Shown: piece by piece, positions 32,491 to 42,682 of the stretch | Layout: each line of letters opens with the position of its first letter | How positions within the stretch are numbered: the stretch's first letter is position 1 | Assembly (NCBI GenBank): GCA_037355855.1 | Contig: CM074764.1 | Location: 992,001-1,056,000 of the forward strand | Length of the DNA: 64,000 nucleotides | From: Pseudo-nitzschia pungens | Lineage: Eukaryota; Bacillariophyta; Bacillariophyceae; Bacillariales; Bacillariaceae | Direction of reading: 5' to 3' | Made by a program: the position numbers and the translations under genes | Notes under the pieces: generated by a model | What the model was told of the DNA's origin: nothing | Seen by the model: the letters and a program-made list of their open reading frames with translations, nothing else | Database searches by the model: none

Positions 32491-34706
32491 TTACCAACCG
32501 CCACTCTGGGCAGCAGCAGCAGCAAGACCGCAAGTCATACATCACAAGCACATCACATCATTGCACAGGGAAACACATCGCGTTACATCACATCACATCA
32601 CATCACCATCACAGCAAGTTATTGCACAAAATCTGCACAACATTTGCACAACATTTGCGCAGCATCGCAAAACGCAAAACATGCAAAACATGCAAGCACA
32701 AAGCAAGCACACACATCTACGGTTGCCCACGGAAGCTACATAGATACACCAAAAGCAACAGCCTACAACTTTCGCTAGATACAATTTCTATAATATTCAT
32801 AAATCATGTAAATAACAATTATCATGCTTAGAATCGATGTTAGCAATGTGTTCTAGCATGCAATTCCACGAACAAAGAGAACGAACAAGGGTCTATCTAG
32901 TTCAAATAGCCAATAACTAATACCTATAGTCACATCTGCGGCACAGGGCGCAGGCAACGACTGAATTCAATTTCGAATCGAATCAAATTGAATCTCAAGT
33001 CAAATCGAATCGAATTGAATCGAATCGAATCGATCAAAGGATGAATTCTCAAAAATTCAAATCGATTTCAAAGAAGAAAAATTGATAATGATGATGTTAT
33101 TGATATTGATATTGATGGTGATAGTGATGATGATGATGATGATGATGATATTGATAGCGACAATGGTGACGATGAAGAATTCCTTGTTCGGTCGGAACAC
33201 ACAAGGAACGGAAGGAAGCGGTGCAAGCAGTGCGTGGTATGCTTCTCGCCAGGGGCGAGAATTTGGGAAAACACGAAATTCTTTCGCGATGATTCCTCGC
33301 GAAAGCAACACGACAGACACTTCGCACGGAACACACCCACACGCACACGCACACGCACACGCACACACACCACTTTTTGGGAAGGTCGTGAGCCGAATAT
33401 CGAAAACGAATTCGGCTCGCACGATTGTTGTTTGTCGATCGATTCGATTCGATTCGATTCGATCCGAATCGAAGATTCGATCGAGAGTGATCCACCGAGA
33501 TGACGTTGCGTGACGTGTTGTGTTATGTTGTGTCGTATCGTGGCATCAACTCGAGAGTCTGAGCAACCCGTGGTTGTTTGGGTCCGCGGGAACATTCGGA
33601 GGAAACCGAGCGACTGCCCAACGAAATGCACGTAAGATCTTGCCGTACAGAAAAAACGGTTTTCCGTGGTTGGGTTCGGGACGAACGGGACTTTTTTTGG
33701 GTCCAAGGTTCTCCGTGTGCAAAGAGAGATGCTGTGTGCCGAAAAACTTCTTCCTTTTGGAGTCTGTTAATTAATCGAAGATTCGTGTGGGATCTGGGAT
33801 CTCACAAAAAAGATGCATAAACCCAAAAAAAGGTGTCTGTGTGCCGTTTGTTATTTGTTTCTTTTTACGAACAAAGGAAATGGGTGCGAAAAGCATGTTC
33901 CATGTCCAAGGTTGGAGAAAGAACAACAGTGTCATTTATTTTGGGTTGGAAATTCCAAATTGTGTGCGGAGGCGAACGCGACAACCGCGGCGATACTCTC
34001 TCCAGATCTACGGTAGTTTTTAAGGAAAGCGACAGGGACGCCTCCTTCGCAAACCGAGGGTTCTAACGGGTGCGTGGCATGAGACCAGCGACGAAACATG
34101 TGTCACGGACGAATCTGTATCGTTTGGAGTGTTGTCGGAAGCTCAGCTCTTTCGACCAAACGGCACCCTCATGTCGTAAGGTTACTTAACGCAGAAGTAA
34201 AACTTGGTGGAAGATTAAGTAAAAACCTGGACGTCGTTTCAGGGAATTTTCGAGATTAATTAAGTAGAGGCCTTTTTCGCGAAAAAGATGAGAAGAAACT
34301 GCAGACAATAAATTACGGAATCCCAGGTGTTTCCGTGATTCAACCTCCGGCCGCGAACATGCTACACACATTCGATAGTAGCCACGAAATTCAACTTTCC
34401 TTAAAAAATGAAAAACCTACCGTGTGACATGTGACATCATTATGGAAACAGGTCCAAAATGAGACGTGTTGAAGATAAGGGACGAACAAGAACAGCCGAT
34501 GGATGACGAGCAATTTGTCACCGGACGTGAAAGTATGTATGCAACAATCATTGGAAGACCTCGAGACCTCATTCCATCCCATCCCGTTCTATCCCCTCCC
34601 GTTCTATCCTATCCAGCTCGTCCTACCGGTACGGTACATCCTACGGTACTGTACGTTCCGTACGATTCTTTCATTCCTTCATTCGTCGACGATCCTCCAA
34701 GCGGCG
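32491..34706. other. Intergenic region rich in microsatellites
   Basis: No gene is seen. It has (CACAT)n at 32583-32607, (GAATC)n at 32965-33035, GAT repeats at 33082-33151, CACACGCA repeats at 33330-33371, GATTC repeats at 33437-33465, and pentamer-like ATCCCATCCCGTTCTATCC at 34566-34615 just upstream of the next gene. A 15-base word AGGCCTTTTTCGCGA occurs at 34268-34282. Confidence 0.5.
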
Positions 34707-35511
34707 ATGCCCTGTTGGAGTACGAGTATGAGTACGAGTACGAGTAGTAGCCCACGCACCAACGTTTCCTATTCCTTCCGACTGATCATCGATGGATGCA
34801 ACGGTCCCATTCGATTCCGGGAACGATGGTTGAGGCAACGGGCATCGGAAGGCGCCAACCCTTCGCTGGACGGCGTCGACGGCGACGACGGCGATGATGC
34901 ACGACGGAACGGCTCAACGAATTACAACAACAACAACCACAACAACGCATCGTTATTCTCGGACGCCTCTGTTGCATACCGCAAGGAATCGGACGACGAC
35001 GACGACGACGACGACGACAACGTCCAGCCAAAGGACGGCGCCGTTGGCATCGAGAGCGAGAACGATTTGGACGACGGCGTGATTCTTTCGTTGCTTCGGC
35101 CCGAAACCATCGGTGAGACTTGGCCGCAGCGACAGCCCAAAGCACAACGGAGCAACAAGGGCAAAACGAAAAAGAAGAACAAGAAAAAGAACAGCAACAA
35201 CAACCAAGAATCCACGAAATTGTCGAGGGAAACAATCCCCGATCGACTGGACATGATCCCGCTCTTGCGGAATCTGTTGGCCTCGACGTCGTCACCTCCC
35301 GATTCCGACAAGAATCACCACAACCAGCGGCAGCGGCAGCAAACCAAGCTCTTTGATTCCGTATCGGTCATGTTCGATGGGGTCTCCATTACAAAACGGC
35401 CGGTGATCGCATCGGGCCACAGCGAGCAAGACCAAGAGCAAGACCAAAACCACGAAGGTTTCGAAGGACGGCTGTGGGACGTGCGGAGCAACACACGCGC
35501 AACGCTCCTTC

Positions 35512-35545
<34 letters not shown>

Positions 35546-36374
35546 TTCATCATCATCATCATCATCATCAACAACAACAACCGCTGCCACCGAGGGAATA
35601 CGAACCGGCACACTCACCATCGAGATCACGGGGATCTACGACGAGGCGGACAACGTCATTGTCGATCGGGTCCTGGACTGCCAGAAAAGGCGCCCAAACG
35701 GGAACCCCGTAAATAATCATGCCAACGTCAATGCCAATGCCATCCTCCGGGGCGAGAATTCTATTCTTGCACCGCGCCTCCGAATCCAAACCATTCGCCG
35801 GACGGATACCGGGGCCGGAAAGAACCGGAGGCTCTTTCGGTCCCTGGGATTGCTCCGGCCGGAGAGCGTGGCGTGCGTCTACGATTTTCGGTTCGATTCC
35901 GAATTTGGTTCCGACTTCGAATGGAATGCCAATGGCAATTCCAATTCCGATTCGGATCCGGACAGCAACGGCAACGGCAACGACGAACACGGTCCGAGTC
36001 ACGACCCGACGAAGCAAGAACACGAACTCCCTTCCGCGATGTTTCCCGGTCTCGCCGCGGAAGGAATCCGGACGCTCCGATCTCTGACGCGAAACTGCCC
36101 CCGTGGCGGGCTCTGGAACCTCGACGACGAGCGGTCGTTCGACTCCCGGAGCCCCGGAAACGACGACCGCGATCGCGATCCCGCTTGCGATCCTTCCCCC
36201 ATTCGGATTGTCCACGTCGTCGCCACGGACGACGTCTTTTTGCGGCAGCGGATCGTCCGCGAGGGAGGCTTCGTCATGACCTTTGCCCAGCTGTGGCTGT
36301 TGCTGGTAGACGCACGCGCGGGGGAGGAGGGAGTTCACGAATCGAATCGCACGACGGTGAGAGTGAGTGAGTGA
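34707..36374 (+). CDS. PIN/NYN-like nuclease domain protein with inserts
   Basis: About 555 residues from ATG 34707 (ATG 34728 is an alternative; the frame is open further upstream but reads as promoter sequence). I infer a split NYN (YacP-like) PIN-fold nuclease. SFRLIIDGCNGP near residues 23-34 carries the first acidic residue. GIYDEADNVIVDRV in the middle matches the EAD-x-x-I segment. VVATDDVFLRQRIVREGG plus FVMTFAQLW near the C-terminus matches the final TDD strand and helix. Such enzymes cut RNA (YacP and its relatives act in rRNA or tRNA turnover). The three parts are separated by Asp/Asn/Lys/Thr-rich insertions with an AAC/GAC tract at 34995-35020 and ACA/TCA tracts at 35515-35580. 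No signal peptide is seen. The family call rests on these motifs only. Confidence 0.5.
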
Positions 36375-36714
36375 GTCGGTCAGTCAGCCAAGCCTCGGAA
36401 CGGTAGCTGCAGCGAGAACCAAGCAAACACGATGCTATCACAAATTCAATCAATAAGAAAATAGATAACATATTTATTATTATTATTGTGATTATTTGAT
36501 AAGCATAATATTTGCTATTCTCTTTTTTCAGAAACAATTCCGTGTACAAAGAAACATGGGTCGGGTACTTATTCGAATGGAAACAAATGCGCACGTCCAG
36601 TACAAACGGCATCGAACACGGTTCGGCACTGCGTTCCGGCTCGGAATACTCGTCATTGGAAGCATGGCGTGCCGCCTCCTCCTCCAACGACTACTACAAT
36701 TACAATTACTAGTA
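36375..36714. other. Convergent intergenic region
   Basis: A 340-base spacer between convergent genes. It contains GTGAGAGTGAGTGAGTGAG at the end of the upstream gene and an AT-rich TATTATTATTATTGTG stretch near 36470. No gene is seen. Confidence 0.5.
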
Positions 36715-39700
36715 CTACTCTTCTTCGCCCTCGTCCTCGTCCTCATCGTCCTCCCCGTCCAATCCGAGGATGGAACCAAACTTGTCAAAGAAGGTACCCG
36801 CGGGAATCGCGTACAAAGCGATCCCCACGTAACAAAACAAAATGCACAGGATTCGCCCGGGCCAGGTAAAGTCGGTGACGCCCCACTCGCCTCCCAAAAA
36901 GACGGCCGTCATGTACAACGTGTTGGGGAGATTCACAAAGACGGTCTGCTCGCACATTCCCGGACCGTAGTGCGCGGCGCAGGCGGCGGTGGAGGGAAAA
37001 TCGAAGCAGCCCGGAACCATCTCGGTGTCGTTGTACTCATCGAACGGGGGAATCGAGTCGTCGCACGTGCGAAAGTTGGGGTTGTTCTGCTCGAAAATGA
37101 AGAACAGCGAGCCTCCGCCGATCCAGATGATCAGTGCCAGGAGGAAGCAACTCTTGAGGACGTCGGCGCTGGCGCGGAAGACGTTGTCCAGCTTGCTAAA
37201 GGCCGTGATGAAATCCTCCAGCTGGAGCAACCGGACGATTCGAAAAATGCGAAAGACCTTGCCGACGTCCCCGCCCGGGGAGATGGTGCCGGTGGCAACC
37301 AAAATCTGTTCGATGTACCAGGGAGCCGTCGACAAGAGGTCGACAATGCCAAAGAAGGTGTATGCATAAACCTTGCTGGAGTAGAGCGACTCGCGGTTTT
37401 TGGCCGCGCAAAACAGCCTCGCTAGGTATTCCATGGTAAAGACGAAAATCGAAAACCGTTCGAAAACGTCAAACGCGTTTCCCGGCTGGTCCCCGACGGC
37501 TTTGTCGATCCACGGAACGCTCTCTAACATGACGGCCACGATGTTGGCAATGATGACGGAAAAAATAAAGACCCGACCGGCAAACCCAAATGGAGTGTGG
37601 CACGTGTGGCCTCTGGCATCCTTGGTTCCGTTGAGGAATGCGTTGACGTCACACTGCCACTGGTCTACGGTGGGACCCCACGTTGAGGTGGGAGGCGCAA
37701 CTCCCTCGAGCGCTCGGTATTGTACCTCGTACCAATCGTCTCCCTCGACGGCATCCTCGCTGTCGGCCGCGGCGGGAGCGACCTCCTTGCCGAGACTCTT
37801 CTTCTTCTTGGCCTTGTGCTTGCTCTGGACAATGTCTACGAAACCGTTGGCAATCAATCCGGAGGGAATCGAAACGACCCCCACGGCGGCGACCACCATG
37901 AAGAAATTCACGAACCTTCCCGGCCAGCCGTAGGTGGTGATGGGGTAGTCTCCCGTCAGGTGGATTCCGGTGTAGTAAAAGCCGTCGAAGTAGTTGCGGA
38001 AGCGGTCCATCATGGAGCAGTCCCCGCCACAGTTTGCGTACAACGGAACGGGATCGATGGCGTTGGTCGAATCGGTGTATTCGAACAGGTAGATCAGGCC
38101 CGCGAAGATGGTCCAGAGGGTGATGGCGGCGTACCCCGCAACCATGAGGGAGTCCCACTTGTACCGAATGACGTCGTCGATCAGCGTGAAACTCGGGACG
38201 TACTTGTCCAGTTTCAGGAGCCGGCAGATTCGTGCCATTCGCAGGTACTCGTCGTATTCGTCGACCGTCGAATCCGGCAGCGCCAGCGCCAAATAGTAGG
38301 GCAGAATGGCCAGCAAATCGATGACGGAATAAAAACTCACCAGGTACCGGAGGCGGGACCGGACGGGACAGGCGTCGGTTCCGGCAAAGACCGGATCGGC
38401 CCCGACGCCGACGAGCCGAACCAGGTACTCGAGGGTGAAGGCGAAAACCGTGAAGGCTTCAAAGTGCGAAAAATCGTCCTCGTGTCCGTCGACGGTTTGC
38501 CAGGCCCCGATCCCGATCGCAACAAAAATGAGTACGTAGATGAGGGTTTCGATGGTCCTGGCCGTTTCCGATCCCTGCCCGTTGACCAGGTCGTAGCAAA
38601 TCCGCTCCAGATCGGTGCCGATGGGATCCGGCGACGCCGACGCCGATTCTCCGGAAGGAGCCGCTGCCTCCTCGGTCTCGCCGGCTTTCTCCCGATCGTC
38701 GTCCTTGGTTTCGTCCTCGACGACCGCCTCGAAGCCACCCCCCAGCACCCCGATGGGAATGCCAAAAATGGCCGTGGCGAACAATCCCAGAAAGCCGGTG
38801 GCGATCTTTCCCAGCAGCGAGTACTGCGCCAGGGGCGCCTCCCCGCTCAGATTGAGGAGGGTCATCCACATGGAATTGGGAATCGAGTTGTAGTTGGCCG
38901 CCATTTCCGGATCGGGGTTGTCCCGCTCGGTCATGTAGAGGAGGGCTCCAAAAAAGACCCACAGCAGGATGGACGAGAAAAAGGTAATGGCCAGAACGTC
39001 GTAGTTCCGCGAAAAGATGTCGTCGAAACTGGTAAAGGCGTGGGTGTATTTTTCGAAGTGAAAGATTCGCAGCAGCCGCAGGGCCTTGACAAAGGTGTCG
39101 AAGGGTCCGGACGGTCCCGAGGCATCGACGATGGTTCCCCCGAAAAGCAAGGCGATCCAGTAGGGCAGGAAACCCAGCAGATCGACCAGCGGGAGGAATC
39201 CCGTCGCGTACGACCACAGCTTGCCCCGCAGGCTCGCGTCGGGATCGCTATCGTTGTTGTACAGGGGATCGACCCGAATGGCAACGTAGAATCGCGAGAC
39301 GTATTCGACGGTGAAGACCACCACCGCAAAGAATTCGAACCAGCTCTGGCACAATCTCACTCCGTCCGGCAGATCATCGATGGTATCGGTCGCAAAGGTC
39401 AGGGCCGTTCCGATGATCAGCGCGTCCACGAAGTAGTCGAAGAGCACCGACGCCCTCGAGCCATCGGAAAAGAAAAACAGATAGGCATCCCCGAGCCACC
39501 CGCTCCCGGCTCCCGGAACGTGCCCGGGGGTCGTGACCCCCCGCTCGACGATGGGACGATCGCTCTCGGTCTGTCGCCGGTTCTCGATCTCCGACTCGAA
39601 TCCGTTGCCGATGATTCCCACCGGGAGGGCAAAGACCGTCACCGCCACCACGGCCGTGAGGGTTCCCACCACCTGTCCGCCCGCCGAGTGCTGGTCGAAG

Positions 39701-40695
39701 AGCGGGAACTCTCCGAACAGGTTGAGGAGGGCGTAGTAGCTGGCCATCGGGATGGACTGGAACAGGTTGTAGCAGGGTTCCGGAACCTCCTCGGTGGAGG
39801 GACACCCGGCGTCCGCGCAATCGACGAGTCCCCACTCGTCCATGGTGCAGAGGGAGGTGTCGACGTCGACGTTCCCATCCAGTTCGCTGCAGAGGCCGGC
39901 CCGGCAGTAGATCATGGAGGGATTCTCCCGCTCCACCAGATAGTACAGACTCGAGACGGAGATCCAGGTGGTGGCCCCGACAAAGGCGGCCGTTCCCAGG
40001 ACCGCCTTTTGGGCCCGGTAGACGGCGCCGCAGAGTCCCAGGGCCGAGTCGTAGCGCCCTCCCTCGACCCGCATCATGCGAAAGAGGCGAAACATTCGGA
40101 GAAAGCCGGTCGTTCCCAGCGCCGTCTTGCGATCCCTCAGCACAAAGGCGTCGACGTAAAAGGGGAGCGTCGCCGCCAGATCGACCCACGAAAAGAAATC
40201 TCCCAGGACAAAGCCGAGCGGGCTCGAATATCCCTCCAGCGAAGACGTCCAGACGCGGAGGCCGTACTCGGTGGTAAAGACGGCGATCGTCACCAGTTCC
40301 AGCAGCGACGTCGCTCCCAGTCCCAAAACGGACAGGGGATTTCCCTCCGAGTAGTTGCCGAACCACAGGGCGTCGCAGGTGCTGCCGCAGAGAGCATCGG
40401 GGCTGTCCCTGAGGGCCCACGAGTAGCCCAGGGTGGCGTTGTAGGGTTCGGCAAAGAGGCTTCCCAGAATGACGGACACCACGTTGGCCAGGATCAAAAC
40501 GACCATGAAGCCTTCGTAGGCGGCACCGGCCGGAGTCTGGGCCTCGAGGAATTCCCACACCTTGAGCTGGGAAGGGCTGGCGGCAGCAGCGGCGGCGGGA
40601 ACGTCGGGGGACCTTCCTTCTGCTCCTTCTCCCAGGAGGGGGGTGGTCTCTCCGGCCAGTCCTTGCTCGAGGTTCGCCTCCTTCTCGGCGGACAT
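36715..40695 (-). CDS. Four-repeat voltage-gated cation channel
   Basis: 1326 residues from the first ATG (40695); the frame is open to 40776 but without an ATG. Four homologous six-helix repeats, each with a voltage sensor and a pore. S4 segments: LRMFRLFRMMR (199-209), KALRLLRIFHFEK (537-549), LRMARICRLLK (818-828) and FRIFRIVRLLQ (1148-1158). Pore loops: NLFGEFP (325-331), NLSGEAP (615-621), HLTGDYP (912-918) and FLGGEWG (1266-1272). S6 helices carry Kv/KCNQ-like P-x-G hinges (ALPVGIIGNGF in repeat 1, GIPIGVLGGGF in repeat 2, SIPSGLIANGF in repeat 3, AIPAG in repeat 4). The potassium signature TVGYG is absent; an acid ring E329, E619, D916, E1270 replaces it. Cys-rich extracellular loops sit in repeats 1 and 4. 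Helices and S6 look potassium-channel-derived, while the four-in-one layout recalls calcium and sodium channels. Ion selectivity cannot be told from sequence. Confidence 0.85.
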   Translation of the reverse strand: MSAEKEANLEQGLAGETTPLLGEGAEGRSPDVPAAAAAASPSQLKVWEFLEAQTPAGAAYEGFMVVLILANVVSVILGSLFAEPYNATLGYSWALRDSPDALCGSTCDALWFGNYSEGNPLSVLGLGATSLLELVTIAVFTTEYGLRVWTSSLEGYSSPLGFVLGDFFSWVDLAATLPFYVDAFVLRDRKTALGTTGFLRMFRLFRMMRVEGGRYDSALGLCGAVYRAQKAVLGTAAFVGATTWISVSSLYYLVERENPSMIYCRAGLCSELDGNVDVDTSLCTMDEWGLVDCADAGCPSTEEVPEPCYNLFQSIPMASYYALLNLFGEFPLFDQHSAGGQVVGTLTAVVAVTVFALPVGIIGNGFESEIENRRQTESDRPIVERGVTTPGHVPGAGSGWLGDAYLFFFSDGSRASVLFDYFVDALIIGTALTFATDTIDDLPDGVRLCQSWFEFFAVVVFTVEYVSRFYVAIRVDPLYNNDSDPDASLRGKLWSYATGFLPLVDLLGFLPYWIALLFGGTIVDASGPSGPFDTFVKALRLLRIFHFEKYTHAFTSFDDIFSRNYDVLAITFFSSILLWVFFGALLYMTERDNPDPEMAANYNSIPNSMWMTLLNLSGEAPLAQYSLLGKIATGFLGLFATAIFGIPIGVLGGGFEAVVEDETKDDDREKAGETEEAAAPSGESASASPDPIGTDLERICYDLVNGQGSETARTIETLIYVLIFVAIGIGAWQTVDGHEDDFSHFEAFTVFAFTLEYLVRLVGVGADPVFAGTDACPVRSRLRYLVSFYSVIDLLAILPYYLALALPDSTVDEYDEYLRMARICRLLKLDKYVPSFTLIDDVIRYKWDSLMVAGYAAITLWTIFAGLIYLFEYTDSTNAIDPVPLYANCGGDCSMMDRFRNYFDGFYYTGIHLTGDYPITTYGWPGRFVNFFMVVAAVGVVSIPSGLIANGFVDIVQSKHKAKKKKSLGKEVAPAAADSEDAVEGDDWYEVQYRALEGVAPPTSTWGPTVDQWQCDVNAFLNGTKDARGHTCHTPFGFAGRVFIFSVIIANIVAVMLESVPWIDKAVGDQPGNAFDVFERFSIFVFTMEYLARLFCAAKNRESLYSSKVYAYTFFGIVDLLSTAPWYIEQILVATGTISPGGDVGKVFRIFRIVRLLQLEDFITAFSKLDNVFRASADVLKSCFLLALIIWIGGGSLFFIFEQNNPNFRTCDDSIPPFDEYNDTEMVPGCFDFPSTAACAAHYGPGMCEQTVFVNLPNTLYMTAVFLGGEWGVTDFTWPGRILCILFCYVGIALYAIPAGTFFDKFGSILGLDGEDDEDEDEGEEE

Positions 40696-42682
40696 GATTG
40701 GTTGGCTTCGTTCGATTTGGCTGTTTGGTTGTTTGGTTTTGGAATTTTGGAACCGTTCGACGGTACCGTATCTCACTCGGGGAATTCAGAGACAATGGGA
40801 CGAGCACAACAAGTATCGGTGTAAAAACCTTACCCTACGAATGAGGAAGGGTTGTTCCGTTGCGGGTTCCAATCGATCCGGGAATGACGAATGAATGACA
40901 CGATCTTTTGGGGTTTGCTCCTCCTCCTCGCTTTGGACAGTGTAAGGATCGAAGAATGACAAGACGCAAGTCAGAACTTGTACTTGTGTACGAAGTAAAG
41001 TATCTTAGAGCTCTCTTTTGTCGAAAAAAAAAAAAGCAATGACGCAAGAAATCAATCAGCAATCAATCGATCGATCAATCAACAAAATCTCAGCAAAAAA
41101 TCAATCGATGGACGCAAGGAAGGAATCCTTTCTTTCGACGGAATGAATCCAACCAATGCGTTAGCACCATGTATCTTTTAAGCCTTACTGTATGATGCAC
41201 TTCGTATTACTTCTCGTAGTAAGGTTATTTCTTTTGTCTGCGAGAGCTGTTCTTGCTGGAAACCAATCACAGTACGAGTAGGAGTACAGGTACTTACTTG
41301 TATGGAATTGCAATGTCAACATCAATGTCAACATCAACATCAACATCAACATCAACAATCTGAAGGAAGGAAGGAAGGAAGGAACCGCAACAACCCAACT
41401 TCCAGCACTAACCTTAGTCAATCGCAGTGGTGCTGTGTGTCGAAACAATCAAAATTAGGATACCGTAAGCGTTCTACGATTAATCTTACGACTCACTCCG
41501 AAGACAGAAAAAGGTCCGGTCGGTTTGCGCAATCGTGCGGCGAATTGCTGCATTGGGGAGGGAAGAACGCAAATCTTTTCTTGTTTTTTGCGGTTGGGAT
41601 GTCACGAGAGAGCAAGCTCCCTCCATGGTGGGGATAAGATCGTGCTGTCGGAACCAATCCAGCTGGCATCCATCAGGGATCGATGTCTCAACCGCGGTAC
41701 AAAAAACAACTATGTGTCTGGTAAGCTCACTGGTAATCTTACTCGTTCCTACTCGTAGTTTCAAAAAATAATTATGACCCCTCGGGTTTCTGCAGTGTAC
41801 AGCTGCCGGTGCCGGCTGCTCCCAATAGGGATCAATGAATAAATCAAAATCAAAATCAAAAAATCAAAATCAATACCAACAATCATCAAAAAATGTCAAA
41901 AAAATGAATTTTGATTCATTGTATCAGGAAGATTTACTGGTAAATTACTTGTAGAGGGTTATCGTGTTCCACAACATTTTTTAATTTTTAGGAGAATAAA
42001 TTTTGAGATACTATACGTATGTACATACCGTACGTACTAGCATGCATTATGTAATGTACTACGTGGTAATGTACCGTACTATGTACGTATCATATCATTG
42101 AGCATCCCGCAGAAAAAAAGATTTTGATTCCGTATTTTTTGTTTCTTACGGAGTAAGCCTTATTGTAAAATTAAAAGTAGGTAAGTTACCGTACAGTACC
42201 GGGACGTAGAAGCACATGTACTGGTAACTGCTGGTAACTTACCGGTACTGGTAAGACCTAAGATTACCGGTACGGTTACCGTAAGGTTAACTTAACCTTA
42301 CTTGTAAACCAATTTAGAAAAAATTCTTTCGTTCGTTGTTCGTTGCTCCCACCGACCACCGACCTAACGAAGGCTCCTCCACATTCTCTTCTTTCACAAA
42401 ACATTACTTTTATTACTTTTTGTGATAGGTAAGATCTTAACCCTGTAATCGGTTAGTGGTGTTGCTGCCATACGGGTAAATTACTCGTAATTACGGTACG
42501 TAACGTTGATGCAATACAGCAGTGTTTCGCGAGTGCATCAAGAGAACGGCAACAAAAAAAGACTGGTGCGCCCTTACATCGATCCATGGATCGGTAACAT
42601 AACACAACACACGTCCTACTAGTTCGGATTGCCGCCGCATCGCATCGCATCGCATCTTGTAGCATCGCAGTCTCCCCGCAGA
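40696..42682. other. Divergent intergenic region
   Basis: No gene is seen in 2 kb between the channel and the sulfotransferase, which are transcribed away from each other. It contains ATCAATCGATCGATCAATC near 41055, an ACATCA tract at 41318-41358, dense GTACGTAC, TACCGGTA and GTAAGGTTAA words at 42015-42305, and a GCATC tract (42638-42656) 26 bases before the sulfotransferase start. Confidence 0.5.

Noticed and set aside
37720..40824. Plus-strand ORF of 1034 codons opposite the channel gene
   Set aside because: Antisense shadow created by codon bias; no domains, while the minus strand holds four clear channel repeats.
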